In this document: positions 27,901 through 34,057 of the stretch, piece by piece
How positions within the stretch are numbered: the stretch's first letter is position 1
How the letters are laid out: the number at the start of each line of letters is the position of its first letter
Virus record (IMG/VR): IMGVR_UViG_3300044630_005305
Location: 1 to 36,731 of that record
Reading direction: 5' to 3' (one strand)
Length of the DNA: 36,731 bases
Source: a virus
Notes under the pieces: model-generated
What the model was told of the DNA's origin: nothing
The model's database searches: none
Seen by the model: the letters and a program-made list of their open reading frames with translations, nothing else
Translations under genes and position numbers: made by a program

Positions 27901-28176
27901 AACATATAATTGATTCGATTCTTGTAGATATGCTTTAGCTATGTATGCTGCTTCGTATTTAGGAATGGTTGTTCCTATAAATTTTTCTGGGTTAATACCA
28001 CCAAATGTTGTTGTAAATTCGTCATAGTTTGTAATAAAAATAGGTTCAAATGCGGGACCTTGAAGTGTCTCCCCAACAATACCTAATGTTGTTACCCCTA
28101 CTGACTGCGTTACAAAAGTTAAATCCCTTTCTGAGGTATAAACACCTGGTGATACAAAAACTTTTCCGTTAGCCAT
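24982..28176 (-). CDS. contractile tail sheath protein (gp18-like)
   Basis: 1064 residues, against 659 in T4 gp18. The N-terminus VFVSPGVYTSERDLTFVTQS and then TLGIVGETLQGPAFEPIFIT, followed by EFTTTFGG and AAYIAKAYLQES, is the classical sheath start. The C-terminus LLLRARKLISAVAVRLLFEQ, VRQDFLDSVNPILDEIRRDR and IDFRVTVSNTPEDLD is the conserved sheath core that binds the tube and the neighbouring subunits. The extra 400 or so residues lie between, mainly about 110-700, rich in Ser, Thr, Tyr and Gly, and probably form outward-facing domains. The ATG lies 29 bases after TATTTATAATAA, and a stable hairpin follows the stop, consistent with a highly expressed single-gene unit. Confidence 0.93.
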   Translation of the reverse strand: MANGKVFVSPGVYTSERDLTFVTQSVGVTTLGIVGETLQGPAFEPIFITNYDEFTTTFGGINPEKFIGTTIPKYEAAYIAKAYLQESNQLYVTRILGLSGYDAGPSWSITTIANPDVSTLSITGTSGPSYIYFTGTSAGITSVTLPSPISGAYYDTFVTYDGGSSSIQSQIETLMVTEIGRYNTPSSATTALFFGSVSASTYTSVTATSVTAVTEVYGVNTLIANNSTDFSPSVNDPWFYSNQFSYYQDVNNVGHYYGYGFGTKLATINSLGGGVYSGSFAVYLTNYDADSYADYDDIVVATLRSRGIATYVSDNGPVYKVSATTAVTLVPASSSGMTSDPYATFKISGITTDNTTFTFDANMDYLSTKFISKVFGISNFADGKDRDTFPLFVEETYPAFLQTSYYKNKIRGLNSTLLALPGLRTSPNTNTLGYYLDRYQTPETPYVVSELRGNKVYKLFKIKLISDGTKANYQVKFSIRNVSFNNGTFDLVVRSFYDTDANVTILESFNGCSLDPTQNNYIANKIGTSNGEYALKSKYIMLVMSDEAPTDALPCGFEGYTQRVYANSKPPFIEYKTQYYGPNEVIYNPPFGAAGGGDNTINAPASGEKLNKNYLGIADQTGFDTDFFLYKGKQAPVGTIDNPGSEWSWKTQGFHMDSGATVVTIGGTFSNSGDSAFQVGEASFTSDPTDQDNPYYKLVTRKFTFYAYGGFDGWDIYTESRRNTDRFTLGANGWLKGARQSASYPTATGTGLFKLITGPNQEVWGNTDYFAYLWGQKTFANPEAVDINIFVTPGVDYVNNSNLVSEAVDMIEDDRADSIYITTTPDYNLFTTSSFETLEEYLVFPDEAVDNLDTANIDSNYTATYYPWVLTRDSENNTQLFLPATAEVCRNLALTDKIFKPWFASAGYTRGLVNSIKARKTLTQDDRDTLYKGRINPIATFTDVGTVIWGNKTLQVKESALDRINVRRLLLRARKLISAVAVRLLFEQNDQKVRQDFLDSVNPILDEIRRDRGLIDFRVTVSNTPEDLDSNTLTGKIYLKPTRALEYIDIEFVITPTGASFEDV

Positions 28177-28205
28177 TTTTTTCTGTTGTTTTTATAAATT
28201 TATTT

Positions 28206-28220
28206 TTATTATAAATACTG
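28206..28220 (-). promoter_or_regulatory. TATTTAT element before the sheath gene
   Basis: Reads CAGTATTTATAATAA on the minus strand, 29 bases before the ATG at 28176. On the plus strand the same bases contain TATAAATA, the T4 late promoter consensus, pointing at the ribbon-helix-helix gene at 28269. Confidence 0.45.
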
Positions 28221-28268
28221 TTGAAAAATGAAAAAAACTTTTATTAAAATAATTATTTAATAAGGTGT

Positions 28269-28463
28269 ATGAAAAAATTCTACCTTTTTTCACACTATTT
28301 AAAAAGTAAAAAAATGAAAAAAATTAAAAACATAAAAATATCTGTTGAGTCTCACGCAATCCTAAAAAAATATTGTGAAAAAAACGGATACAAACTATAT
28401 TCTTTTTTAGAAAAACTAATAAAAGATAAGTGTGAAGAAAAAAAAGATATATACGGCGAGTAA
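28269..28463 (+). CDS. ribbon-helix-helix (Arc/CopG-like) regulator
   Basis: 64 residues. The segment KNIKISVESHAILKKYCEKN then GYKLYSFLEKLIKDKC has the ribbon-helix-helix layout: a short beta strand (NIKISV), helix A, a Gly-Tyr turn and helix B. This fold dimerises and binds DNA operators with the paired strands. The first ATG (28269) has one of the few Shine-Dalgarno-like sequences here (AAGG, 3 bases before); an in-frame ATG at 28314 would give 49 residues beginning MKKIKNIKISVE, which is a more usual N-terminus. It is transcribed against the surrounding tail genes, diverging from the sheath gene and ending 2 bases from the convergent gp15-like stop. It may control itself and the sheath promoter in the shared gap; this is inference. 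Confidence 0.65.
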   Translation: MKKFYLFSHYLKSKKMKKIKNIKISVESHAILKKYCEKNGYKLYSFLEKLIKDKCEEKKDIYGE

Positions 28464-28465
28464 TG

Positions 28466-29506
28466 TTACTGTAAGTAAGTTACCGTTTTTAATATAGAAT
28501 CTATGGCATTATTTGTTTTTACAATTGTAATTAGTAACGTATCACCATTATTAATTTGTATTTTTTGTAAATTATCCCCTAAGTAATTACCATTAACATA
28601 AACCGAATATGAACTTATATTAATTAAATCTTTAGTTTTTATGTCGGCATTATAAAAATAATTTTCTGTAAGCGCTGTTGTTGAATTTAAATATTGAAAA
28701 TCAAAATCAAAAAAGTTTGGTCTAGGAGGCTGGTATTTTACTTTTCTTGATTTGTTTTTAGTTTCAACTTCAAACATTGTAACATATCTAGAAATTGCAG
28801 GAGAAACTTCAAACTCTTCTTCATCAATTAACAAACCTTGCATTAAAAATTTATAGTTTTGTATATAATATTTTCTTTTTTCTAATTCTTTTACTGATTC
28901 ATCAGATATATCTTCCAAAATGATAGGTATATAATGCCCCTTTATTTGTTGGTATGCTTGTCTAGATGTAAACCTTTGCATTACAATTTTATTGAACTCG
29001 TTAAGCTCTCTCATCCTATTACAAAATATTTTAACTTGATAAATAATATCAACAGGTATTGGTTGTGGTATTTTATAAACATCGGCACCTTTTCTTTGAC
29101 CATCCCAAGTGGGAACTGTTGCATAAAAAAATCTCATTCTTTCTGGGATATTATATCTAGTTACAGGATTAGTACCATATTTAACTTCAGGATTACGTAA
29201 AGTACAAATAAAAGGTAATTTTAAATTTGAATCTAAATCTTTAAAGTCCCATGTTTCGGTAAACTGAGCCCATCCTTGGGTTGTTATTATTTTGTCAACT
29301 GTAGGAACCAATTTAGAATCAACTGTTAATTTTAATTTTTCTCTAACAAAATCTAACATACCTCCATCTAAATCGGCATGTAAAACTCCTTTAGGTAAAT
29401 AAGTTCCTTTTTCTTGAATCTCGTCAAGCATTTCTTGTCTTCTTTCCCTACCAACTTTATTTGGTATTAGGGGTAAATGTTTTTTTTGTTTTTCAGGAAG
29501 TGCCAT
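28466..29506 (-). CDS. tail terminator/completion protein (gp15-like)
   Basis: 346 residues. The centre carries KIPQPIPVDIIYQVKIFCNR, MRELNEFNKIVMQRFTSRQA and GHYIPIILEDISDES, then ELEKRKYYIQNYKFLMQGLL. The order and spacing resemble T4 gp15, in which a P.PI..IY.L.IF segment is followed by a helix, an I.I.L strand and an RR-x-x-W-x-L strand. gp15 caps the finished tail tube and sheath and joins the tail to the neck. The last 55 residues (SSYSVYVNGNYLGDNLQKIQ onward) look like a small separate beta domain, not expected in T4 gp15 (272 residues). The gene overlaps the 171-codon gene by one base (ATAATG) and is in the position expected just before a sheath gene. Assignment rests on pattern resemblance. 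Confidence 0.6.
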   Translation of the reverse strand: MALPEKQKKHLPLIPNKVGRERRQEMLDEIQEKGTYLPKGVLHADLDGGMLDFVREKLKLTVDSKLVPTVDKIITTQGWAQFTETWDFKDLDSNLKLPFICTLRNPEVKYGTNPVTRYNIPERMRFFYATVPTWDGQRKGADVYKIPQPIPVDIIYQVKIFCNRMRELNEFNKIVMQRFTSRQAYQQIKGHYIPIILEDISDESVKELEKRKYYIQNYKFLMQGLLIDEEEFEVSPAISRYVTMFEVETKNKSRKVKYQPPRPNFFDFDFQYLNSTTALTENYFYNADIKTKDLINISSYSVYVNGNYLGDNLQKIQINNGDTLLITIVKTNNAIDSILKTVTYLQ

Positions 29507-30021
29507 TATATGCCTTTAAATTCGTTTTCATTTACAGGTGCAGCAATAATCGATCTATAGAATTTTTTATAACCACCATATGTATGTTTATTATCTGAGT
29601 TAACTCTACCGTCATTAACAACAGTAAAATATCTCACCCTTTCTTCTGTTTCGTAATAACCAATATAATCACCAAAATTTATTTCAATTGCCAACATATC
29701 TAATTGACTTTGATAAACCCCTATTTTAATGTTTCCTGATTCCATTTGTGATAATCTAGAATCACCCATGTCTTTATTTTCAGGAGCCTCGAGCTGTACA
29801 TACCCCTTAAATTCAACAGGTGGTAAAAACTGTATACCATCCTCAACAACTTCACCATATACCGAATCTTTAGTCGTTCTTCTTCTATCAACCCTATATA
29901 GAACTAATGAAAAATTCATATCACCATGTAACCACTCTCCTCCCATTTCAATATCCAAATTGAAATCTTCTTCTGAAAAGAATTTATTAAGTCTTGTTAT
30001 TGGAACTCTATTTTGTGTCAT
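29506..30021 (-). CDS. neck protein, possibly gp14-like
   Basis: 171 residues, beta-rich. Notable segments are the N-terminal RLNKFFSEEDFNLDIEMGGE, LVLYRVDRRRTTKDSVYGEV with EDGIQFLPPVEFKGYVQLE, and the C-terminal INFGDYIGYYETEERVRYFT. A Tyr-Gly-Glu followed by a proline-containing strand also occurs in T4-type neck (gp14) proteins. The gene is the first of the minus-strand tail block, directly before the gp15-like gene, where T4 has gene 14. Identity as gp14 is tentative; a head-tail adaptor or neck role is more likely than any other. The ATG follows AGTATTTATTTAT with no gap. Confidence 0.5.
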   Translation of the reverse strand: MTQNRVPITRLNKFFSEEDFNLDIEMGGEWLHGDMNFSLVLYRVDRRRTTKDSVYGEVVEDGIQFLPPVEFKGYVQLEAPENKDMGDSRLSQMESGNIKIGVYQSQLDMLAIEINFGDYIGYYETEERVRYFTVVNDGRVNSDNKHTYGGYKKFYRSIIAAPVNENEFKGI

Positions 30022-30034
30022 ATAAATAAATACT
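30022..30034 (-). promoter_or_regulatory. TATTTAT element before the neck gene
   Basis: Reads AGTATTTATTTAT on the minus strand, directly touching the ATG at 30021. The gap to the divergent helicase gene (30079) is only 57 bases, so both promoters share it. Confidence 0.35.
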
Positions 30035-30066
30035 TTGATTGATTAATTATTATTATTTACTATTTT

Positions 30067-30076
30067 TATTTATATA
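30067..30076 (+). promoter_or_regulatory. TATTTAT element before the helicase gene
   Basis: Reads TATTTATATA on the plus strand, 2 bases before the helicase ATG at 30079. Confidence 0.3.
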
Positions 30077-30078
30077 CA

Positions 30079-31845
30079 ATGGAAGAATTAATTTCAAAAA
30101 CTCCCGAAACAAGATCCATTCAACTATTAGAAGATTATAATGGTTCAAATAACTATATCTTAGCGTTAAAACACAAAAAACAAAATAGTAAATCATTTAC
30201 ACCCACAAGATCGCAGGCGGAATATATTATAAATTTTCACGGAAGAACACCAAAGGTTGCAAAAAAATGGGTTAAACTTGATTCATATTTTGGTAAAAAA
30301 ATGATGGAGGATAAAATGTACACAAAAGAACCGACAGAAATCTATGTTGAAAAACTTTTAGTAGAAAAGGATAAATCATATCATATATGGGGTAAAATAT
30401 TTTCAGGTGATACATTACACGATTTTTGGGTTCCAAAATCAGCATTAATAAAAGATAATGAAGTTAAAAATGTTGTTGTAGATTATACAAAATACGAACA
30501 CAGACTTCCAATGGAACATCAAAAAGAGGCAATAACTAAGTTGGTGGGAAACAAAAAATTTATATTGGCTGATGACATGGGGCTTGGTAAAACCACTTCT
30601 ACGATTATATCCGCCCTTGAAACGGGAGCAAAAAAAATACTAATAGTTTGTCCAGCGTCTTTAAAAATTAATTGGCAACGTGAAATTGAAAATTATTCAG
30701 ATAGGTCAGTTTATATTTCAGAAGGTAAAAAGTTTTCTAACCAACACGATTTTGTGATTGTTAATTATGATATTTTAAAAAACTTTCATGATCCAAAAAA
30801 GAAAGATGAATCAATAATTTTAAAAACAAAATTTGACTTGGTAATTATGGATGAAGCTCATATGATATCAAATCCTCAAGCTCAAAGGACTAAAATTGTA
30901 AATGACATATGTGATAAGGTTGATAGAGTTTGGTTATTGACAGGAACCCCTATGACATCTAGACCTATGAATTATTTTAACCTTTTAAGTTTAGTTGAAA
31001 GCCCTGTTGCGGCTAACTGGATGGCGTATGCAAGAAGATATTGTAATGGATTCCAATTCAGTGTTGGTAAAAGAAAAGTTTGGAATGTTACGGGAGCTTC
31101 AAATTTGGATGAATTAAGGGAACGAACTCAATCACATATTCTTAGAAGGTTAAAAGAAGATGTTTTAGATTTACCTGACAAAATCATTACTCCTGTTTAT
31201 TTAAGATTAAAGTCAAAAGATTACGAAGAATTAATGGGTGAGTATTTTAATTGGTATGACAATAATTCAGAAGAATCATCATCACTTACAATTCAGTTCG
31301 GAAAACTAATGAAAGTTAGAAAAGTTATTGCTGAAGAAAAAGTTAAAAATACTATTGAGTTAGCTGAAAACATTATTGAACAAGGAAAAAAAGTTATCAT
31401 ATTTACAAATTTCACGGACACATTACGTACCATTTATGAACATTTTGGAAAACAAGCGGTTTATTTAGATGGTTCTTGTTCAAAACCTCATCGACAAAAA
31501 GCGGTAGATGACTTTCAAGAAAACGATAAAATTAAAGTGTTTGTTGGTAACTTAAAAGCCGCGGGTGTAGGTATTACTTTAACATCTGCTGAAGCTGTTA
31601 TTATGAATGATTTATCGTTTGTGCCTGCTGAACACGCACAAGCAGAAGACAGGTCACATAGGATTGGACAAAAAAATTCAACTTCTGTATATTACCCACT
31701 ATTTGAAAACACAATAGAAGGTGTAATTTATGATATACTTAATAGAAAGAAAAAGATAATATCAACAGTAATGGGTGACGATTTATTATTAGATGATGCA
31801 TCAACAATTGAAGAAATGTTAAATATGATTTCTTCTAATAGATGA
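30079..31845 (+). CDS. SNF2-family (SMARCAL1/HARP-like) DNA helicase/translocase
   Basis: 588 residues. Superfamily 2 motifs are complete: a Q-motif-like HQKEAI (about 147-152), Walker A ADDMGLGKT (164-172), DEAH (258-261), LTGTP (287-291), a C-terminal helicase half with VIIFTNFTDTLRTIYEHFGK (about 435-455), GVGITLTSAEAVIMNDL and QAEDRSHRIGQ (about 521-534). The QaeDRsHRiGQ motif is diagnostic of SNF2 proteins. The closest type is the SMARCAL1 group, which anneals strands and reverses replication forks. In T4 such work is done by UvsW, also superfamily 2, so this enzyme may fill that place; inference. The N-terminal 140 residues have no catalytic motif and may bind DNA. Its stop overlaps the next gene's upstream ATG. 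Confidence 0.88.
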   Translation: MEELISKTPETRSIQLLEDYNGSNNYILALKHKKQNSKSFTPTRSQAEYIINFHGRTPKVAKKWVKLDSYFGKKMMEDKMYTKEPTEIYVEKLLVEKDKSYHIWGKIFSGDTLHDFWVPKSALIKDNEVKNVVVDYTKYEHRLPMEHQKEAITKLVGNKKFILADDMGLGKTTSTIISALETGAKKILIVCPASLKINWQREIENYSDRSVYISEGKKFSNQHDFVIVNYDILKNFHDPKKKDESIILKTKFDLVIMDEAHMISNPQAQRTKIVNDICDKVDRVWLLTGTPMTSRPMNYFNLLSLVESPVAANWMAYARRYCNGFQFSVGKRKVWNVTGASNLDELRERTQSHILRRLKEDVLDLPDKIITPVYLRLKSKDYEELMGEYFNWYDNNSEESSSLTIQFGKLMKVRKVIAEEKVKNTIELAENIIEQGKKVIIFTNFTDTLRTIYEHFGKQAVYLDGSCSKPHRQKAVDDFQENDKIKVFVGNLKAAGVGITLTSAEAVIMNDLSFVPAEHAQAEDRSHRIGQKNSTSVYYPLFENTIEGVIYDILNRKKKIISTVMGDDLLLDDASTIEEMLNMISSNR

Positions 31846-31856
31846 TATTTATTATT
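31844..31856 (+). promoter_or_regulatory. TATTTAT element before the superoxide dismutase gene
   Basis: Reads GATATTTATTATT and touches the ATG at 31857. It overlaps the helicase stop codon, and it is one reason to prefer 31857 over the ATG at 31842 as start. Confidence 0.35.
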
Positions 31857-32561
31857 ATGAATATTTTACAAAAAATTGAATTAATAGAATCTATTTTAGA
31901 TACTGATGTATTAAAAAAAGAAGAATTGATAACTGAAATAAAAAAAATATCAGTGGAAAAATTACCGTACAATTATGATTCTTTAGGTAAGTTTATTGAT
32001 TCAACAACAATGAAAACCCATTATGAAAAACATTATAAAACTTATGTTGATAAATTAAACTCTGAATTAGAAAAATTAGACAATAAAGATTTAGATTTAG
32101 AAAGTATACTTAAAAATATATCAAAATATAATAATAAAGTTAGAAACAATGGTGGAGGAGCGTTTAATCATGCTCTTTTTTGGAAAATGCTTTCCCCGAA
32201 AACACAAGAATGTGAAGATCCAATATTAAGTAAAATAAATAAAACTTTTGGTAGTTTAGAAAATTTTAAAAAAACTTTTGAGGAAGAAGCAACAAATAAA
32301 TTTGGTTCAGGATGGGTTTGGTTAATTGTTACAAAAAAAAATAATTTAAAAATTGTTACAACATCAAATCAAGATAACCCAATAATGAATACTGAAAAAG
32401 ATAACGGATACCCAATATTAGGATTGGATTTATGGGAGCATGCTTATTATTTAAAGTATAAAAACAAAAGAATCGACTATATATCCAACTTTTGGAAAGT
32501 AGTTAATTGGGGGTTTGTTAATGATCAATACACTACAATAAAAAAAAGAAATAAGATTTAA
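31857..32561 (+). CDS. superoxide dismutase (Mn/Fe family, Mn-type)
   Basis: 234 residues from the ATG at 31857; an in-frame ATG at 31842 would add five (MIFII). It converts superoxide to oxygen and hydrogen peroxide. All four metal ligands are present, numbered from 31842: His60 in MKTHYEKHYKTY, His110 in GGGAFNHALFW, and Asp196 and His200 in LGLDLWEHAYYL. The second-shell Tyr68 is also there. Gly at the Fe-Gln69 position and Gln in TTSNQDNP match manganese rather than iron enzymes. A charged N-terminal extension of about 35 residues precedes the usual LPYNYDSLGKF start. No signal peptide, so it would act in the host cytoplasm. Not expected in a virion module; probably an auxiliary metabolic gene taken from a bacterium. 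Confidence 0.93.
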   Translation: MNILQKIELIESILDTDVLKKEELITEIKKISVEKLPYNYDSLGKFIDSTTMKTHYEKHYKTYVDKLNSELEKLDNKDLDLESILKNISKYNNKVRNNGGGAFNHALFWKMLSPKTQECEDPILSKINKTFGSLENFKKTFEEEATNKFGSGWVWLIVTKKNNLKIVTTSNQDNPIMNTEKDNGYPILGLDLWEHAYYLKYKNKRIDYISNFWKVVNWGFVNDQYTTIKKRNKI

Positions 32562-32573
32562 TTTTTTTTAAAT

Positions 32574-32587
32574 GATATTTATATATT
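32574..32587 (+). promoter_or_regulatory. TATTTAT element and inverted repeat before the neck gene
   Basis: Reads GATATTTATATATT, 9 bases before the ATG at 32597. It also forms the left arm of the inverted repeat GATATTT-N9-AAATATC (32574-32596). Confidence 0.4.
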
Positions 32588-32596
32588 AAAAATATC

Positions 32597-33718
32597 ATGC
32601 CAACTACAGTTATAATTACAGAACCAGAAAGATCGACACTTTATAAAAGAATTCGTAATTTACTTGGCGCCCCCTTGAGAGGTGTTGAATTGGAAGACGA
32701 AATGATGGACTCGTTATTAGAGTTATCAATTGAAGATTACGAACAGGCGGTTCAAGATTGGTTAATTGAATCACAATGGGCATCAGTGGCGGGACTCGAT
32801 GTTACTGATCAATCTATTGCTAGAGCTCTTTTAACTAAAGATATGAACTGGGAAACTTCATATACTTATGCATATTCTAAAATTGTAGGTTTACAGGCAG
32901 GTGGGGATTATATTCTTAAAAAAGATTATATAGATTTAGTACCCAATCAACAAATTTATGAAATACCTGCTTGTAGAGAATTTAATGAATTATTATGGTT
33001 TGCAAGGGCTGAATTAGATGCGGCATATTTTGATCCTTTTATGGGTGGATTTGGTGGATTTGGTGGTATTGGTTTAGGTGGTGGTGCGGGATTCTCACAA
33101 ATGGGTACTACTGGTAATTATTTTGTTACACCCGCATTTGATATTTTGTTAAGAATGCAGGACATAAATATTAAAAGAAGAATCATAACGGGTGATTTGA
33201 CATACAGATTAACCGCACTTCCTGAAGGTAAAAAGGCTCTACATTTATATAACGTACCTGGCGGTAAATTTGATTTTGGTAATATGAAAAGAAACGAGTA
33301 CCGAGTTTGGTACTGGTATTACGATACTTGTGATAGGGAGGATTGTTTAGCAAATAATCCGGATGTTGTAAGATTACCTTCAGATGTTACAGTAGAAAGA
33401 TTAAGGTGGGATAAATTAAACTACCCTGCACAAACTTGGGTAAGAAGGTGGTTTACCGCATATTGCAAAGAAACACTTGCAAGAGTTAGGGGTAAATTTA
33501 GTGGTAATTTAAAAACACCTGATAGCGAATTAACTTTAGAGTACCAATCTTTACAAACAGAAGCAAAAGACGAAAAAACAACCCTACAAGAAGAGTTAAA
33601 AAATAGGTTAGAAAGAATGAGACCTGAAAAACTAATGGAGGCAAAAGCTTTACAAGCCGAAAATTTAAATAAATTATTGAAATTTAGAGCTTTCCAAAGT
33701 CCAATCAACTTGATATAA
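32597..33718 (+). CDS. neck/head completion protein (gp13-like)
   Basis: 373 residues. The N-terminus IRNLLGAPLRGVELEDEMMD, then SLLELSIEDYEQAVQDW, matches the LG.P...VEl.Deq......A..dY start of T4-type connector proteins of the gp13 kind. The C-terminus WVRRWFTAYCKETLARVRGK, FSG, followed by a long EAKDEKTTLQEELKNRLERM helix, matches their W...Y...L.k......KF.G ending. A Gly/Phe-rich loop (GGFGGFGGIGLGGGAGF, about residues 150-166) lies in the middle and is unusual. Such proteins sit on the portal and link head and tail. It is separated from the gp14/gp15-like genes by the helicase and dismutase and runs on the other strand. Family assignment is by pattern only; other adaptor classes remain possible. 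Confidence 0.55.
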   Translation: MPTTVIITEPERSTLYKRIRNLLGAPLRGVELEDEMMDSLLELSIEDYEQAVQDWLIESQWASVAGLDVTDQSIARALLTKDMNWETSYTYAYSKIVGLQAGGDYILKKDYIDLVPNQQIYEIPACREFNELLWFARAELDAAYFDPFMGGFGGFGGIGLGGGAGFSQMGTTGNYFVTPAFDILLRMQDINIKRRIITGDLTYRLTALPEGKKALHLYNVPGGKFDFGNMKRNEYRVWYWYYDTCDREDCLANNPDVVRLPSDVTVERLRWDKLNYPAQTWVRRWFTAYCKETLARVRGKFSGNLKTPDSELTLEYQSLQTEAKDEKTTLQEELKNRLERMRPEKLMEAKALQAENLNKLLKFRAFQSPINLI

Positions 33719-33724
33719 TTGTTT

Positions 33725-34057
33725 ATGGCAGTTTTTAAATCAACACCAATTAAAAAATTAATTTTTGGTAATGAAGTTATTGTTTCCGATTCTTCAGTAG
33801 TTACAAATAAAACATATACAACATCAGGTGAATCAGTAATCATTATCAAAGACGTTGATTTATGTGAAATAAATTTAGATAATAAAACAACAGAACACGT
33901 TGTTATTAAATCACTCACAAATGTTAATGTAAAATCTAATAATCTTATTGACGAAGAATTTTCAGAAGTTGAATTACAAAATGGCTCATGTGTTGAATTT
34001 AGATTTATTGGTGATTATTGGTATATTCTGTCTTCAGATGGGTTAAAAAACTCTTAG
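33725..34057 (+). CDS. small beta-rich protein, possibly structural
   Basis: 110 residues from the ATG at 33725 (MAVFKSTPIKKLIFGNEVIV). A TTG at 33719 in the same frame could add two residues but ATG is favoured. The sequence is nearly all beta-strand, with short alternating segments such as TTEHVVIKSLTNVNVKSNNL and a C-terminus with SCVEFRFIGDYWYILSSDGL. The last motif resembles the strand-turn ending of phage fibre or capsid decoration domains. The gene follows the gp13-like gene after 6 bases and its stop overlaps that of the convergent polymerase by 4 bases. Function not recognised; a virion part is suggested by the neighbour only. Confidence 0.65.
   Translation: MAVFKSTPIKKLIFGNEVIVSDSSVVTNKTYTTSGESVIIIKDVDLCEINLDNKTTEHVVIKSLTNVNVKSNNLIDEEFSEVELQNGSCVEFRFIGDYWYILSSDGLKNS

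Noticed and set aside
28206-28220. TATAAATA boxes on the strand opposite to the genes as T4 late promoters
   Set aside because: Most TATAAATA matches point away from the nearest gene; the opposite reading (TATTTATA) is the one consistently placed before starts. Only the box before the ribbon-helix-helix gene points in the right direction.
31842-31845. ATGA start-stop overlap as the true start of the superoxide dismutase
   Set aside because: Possible by coupling, but the extra residues MIFII add nothing known, and the ATG at 31857 directly follows a TATTTATTATT element; kept as an alternative.
33719-33721. TTG as start of the small beta-rich protein
   Set aside because: An ATG two codons downstream (33725) gives a normal protein; TTG starts are rare and not needed.
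33421-33918. Minus-strand open frame of 165 codons opposite the gp13-like gene and its neighbour
   Set aside because: Ser/Phe-rich shadow peptide running across two well-supported plus-strand genes; no promoter or coding signature.
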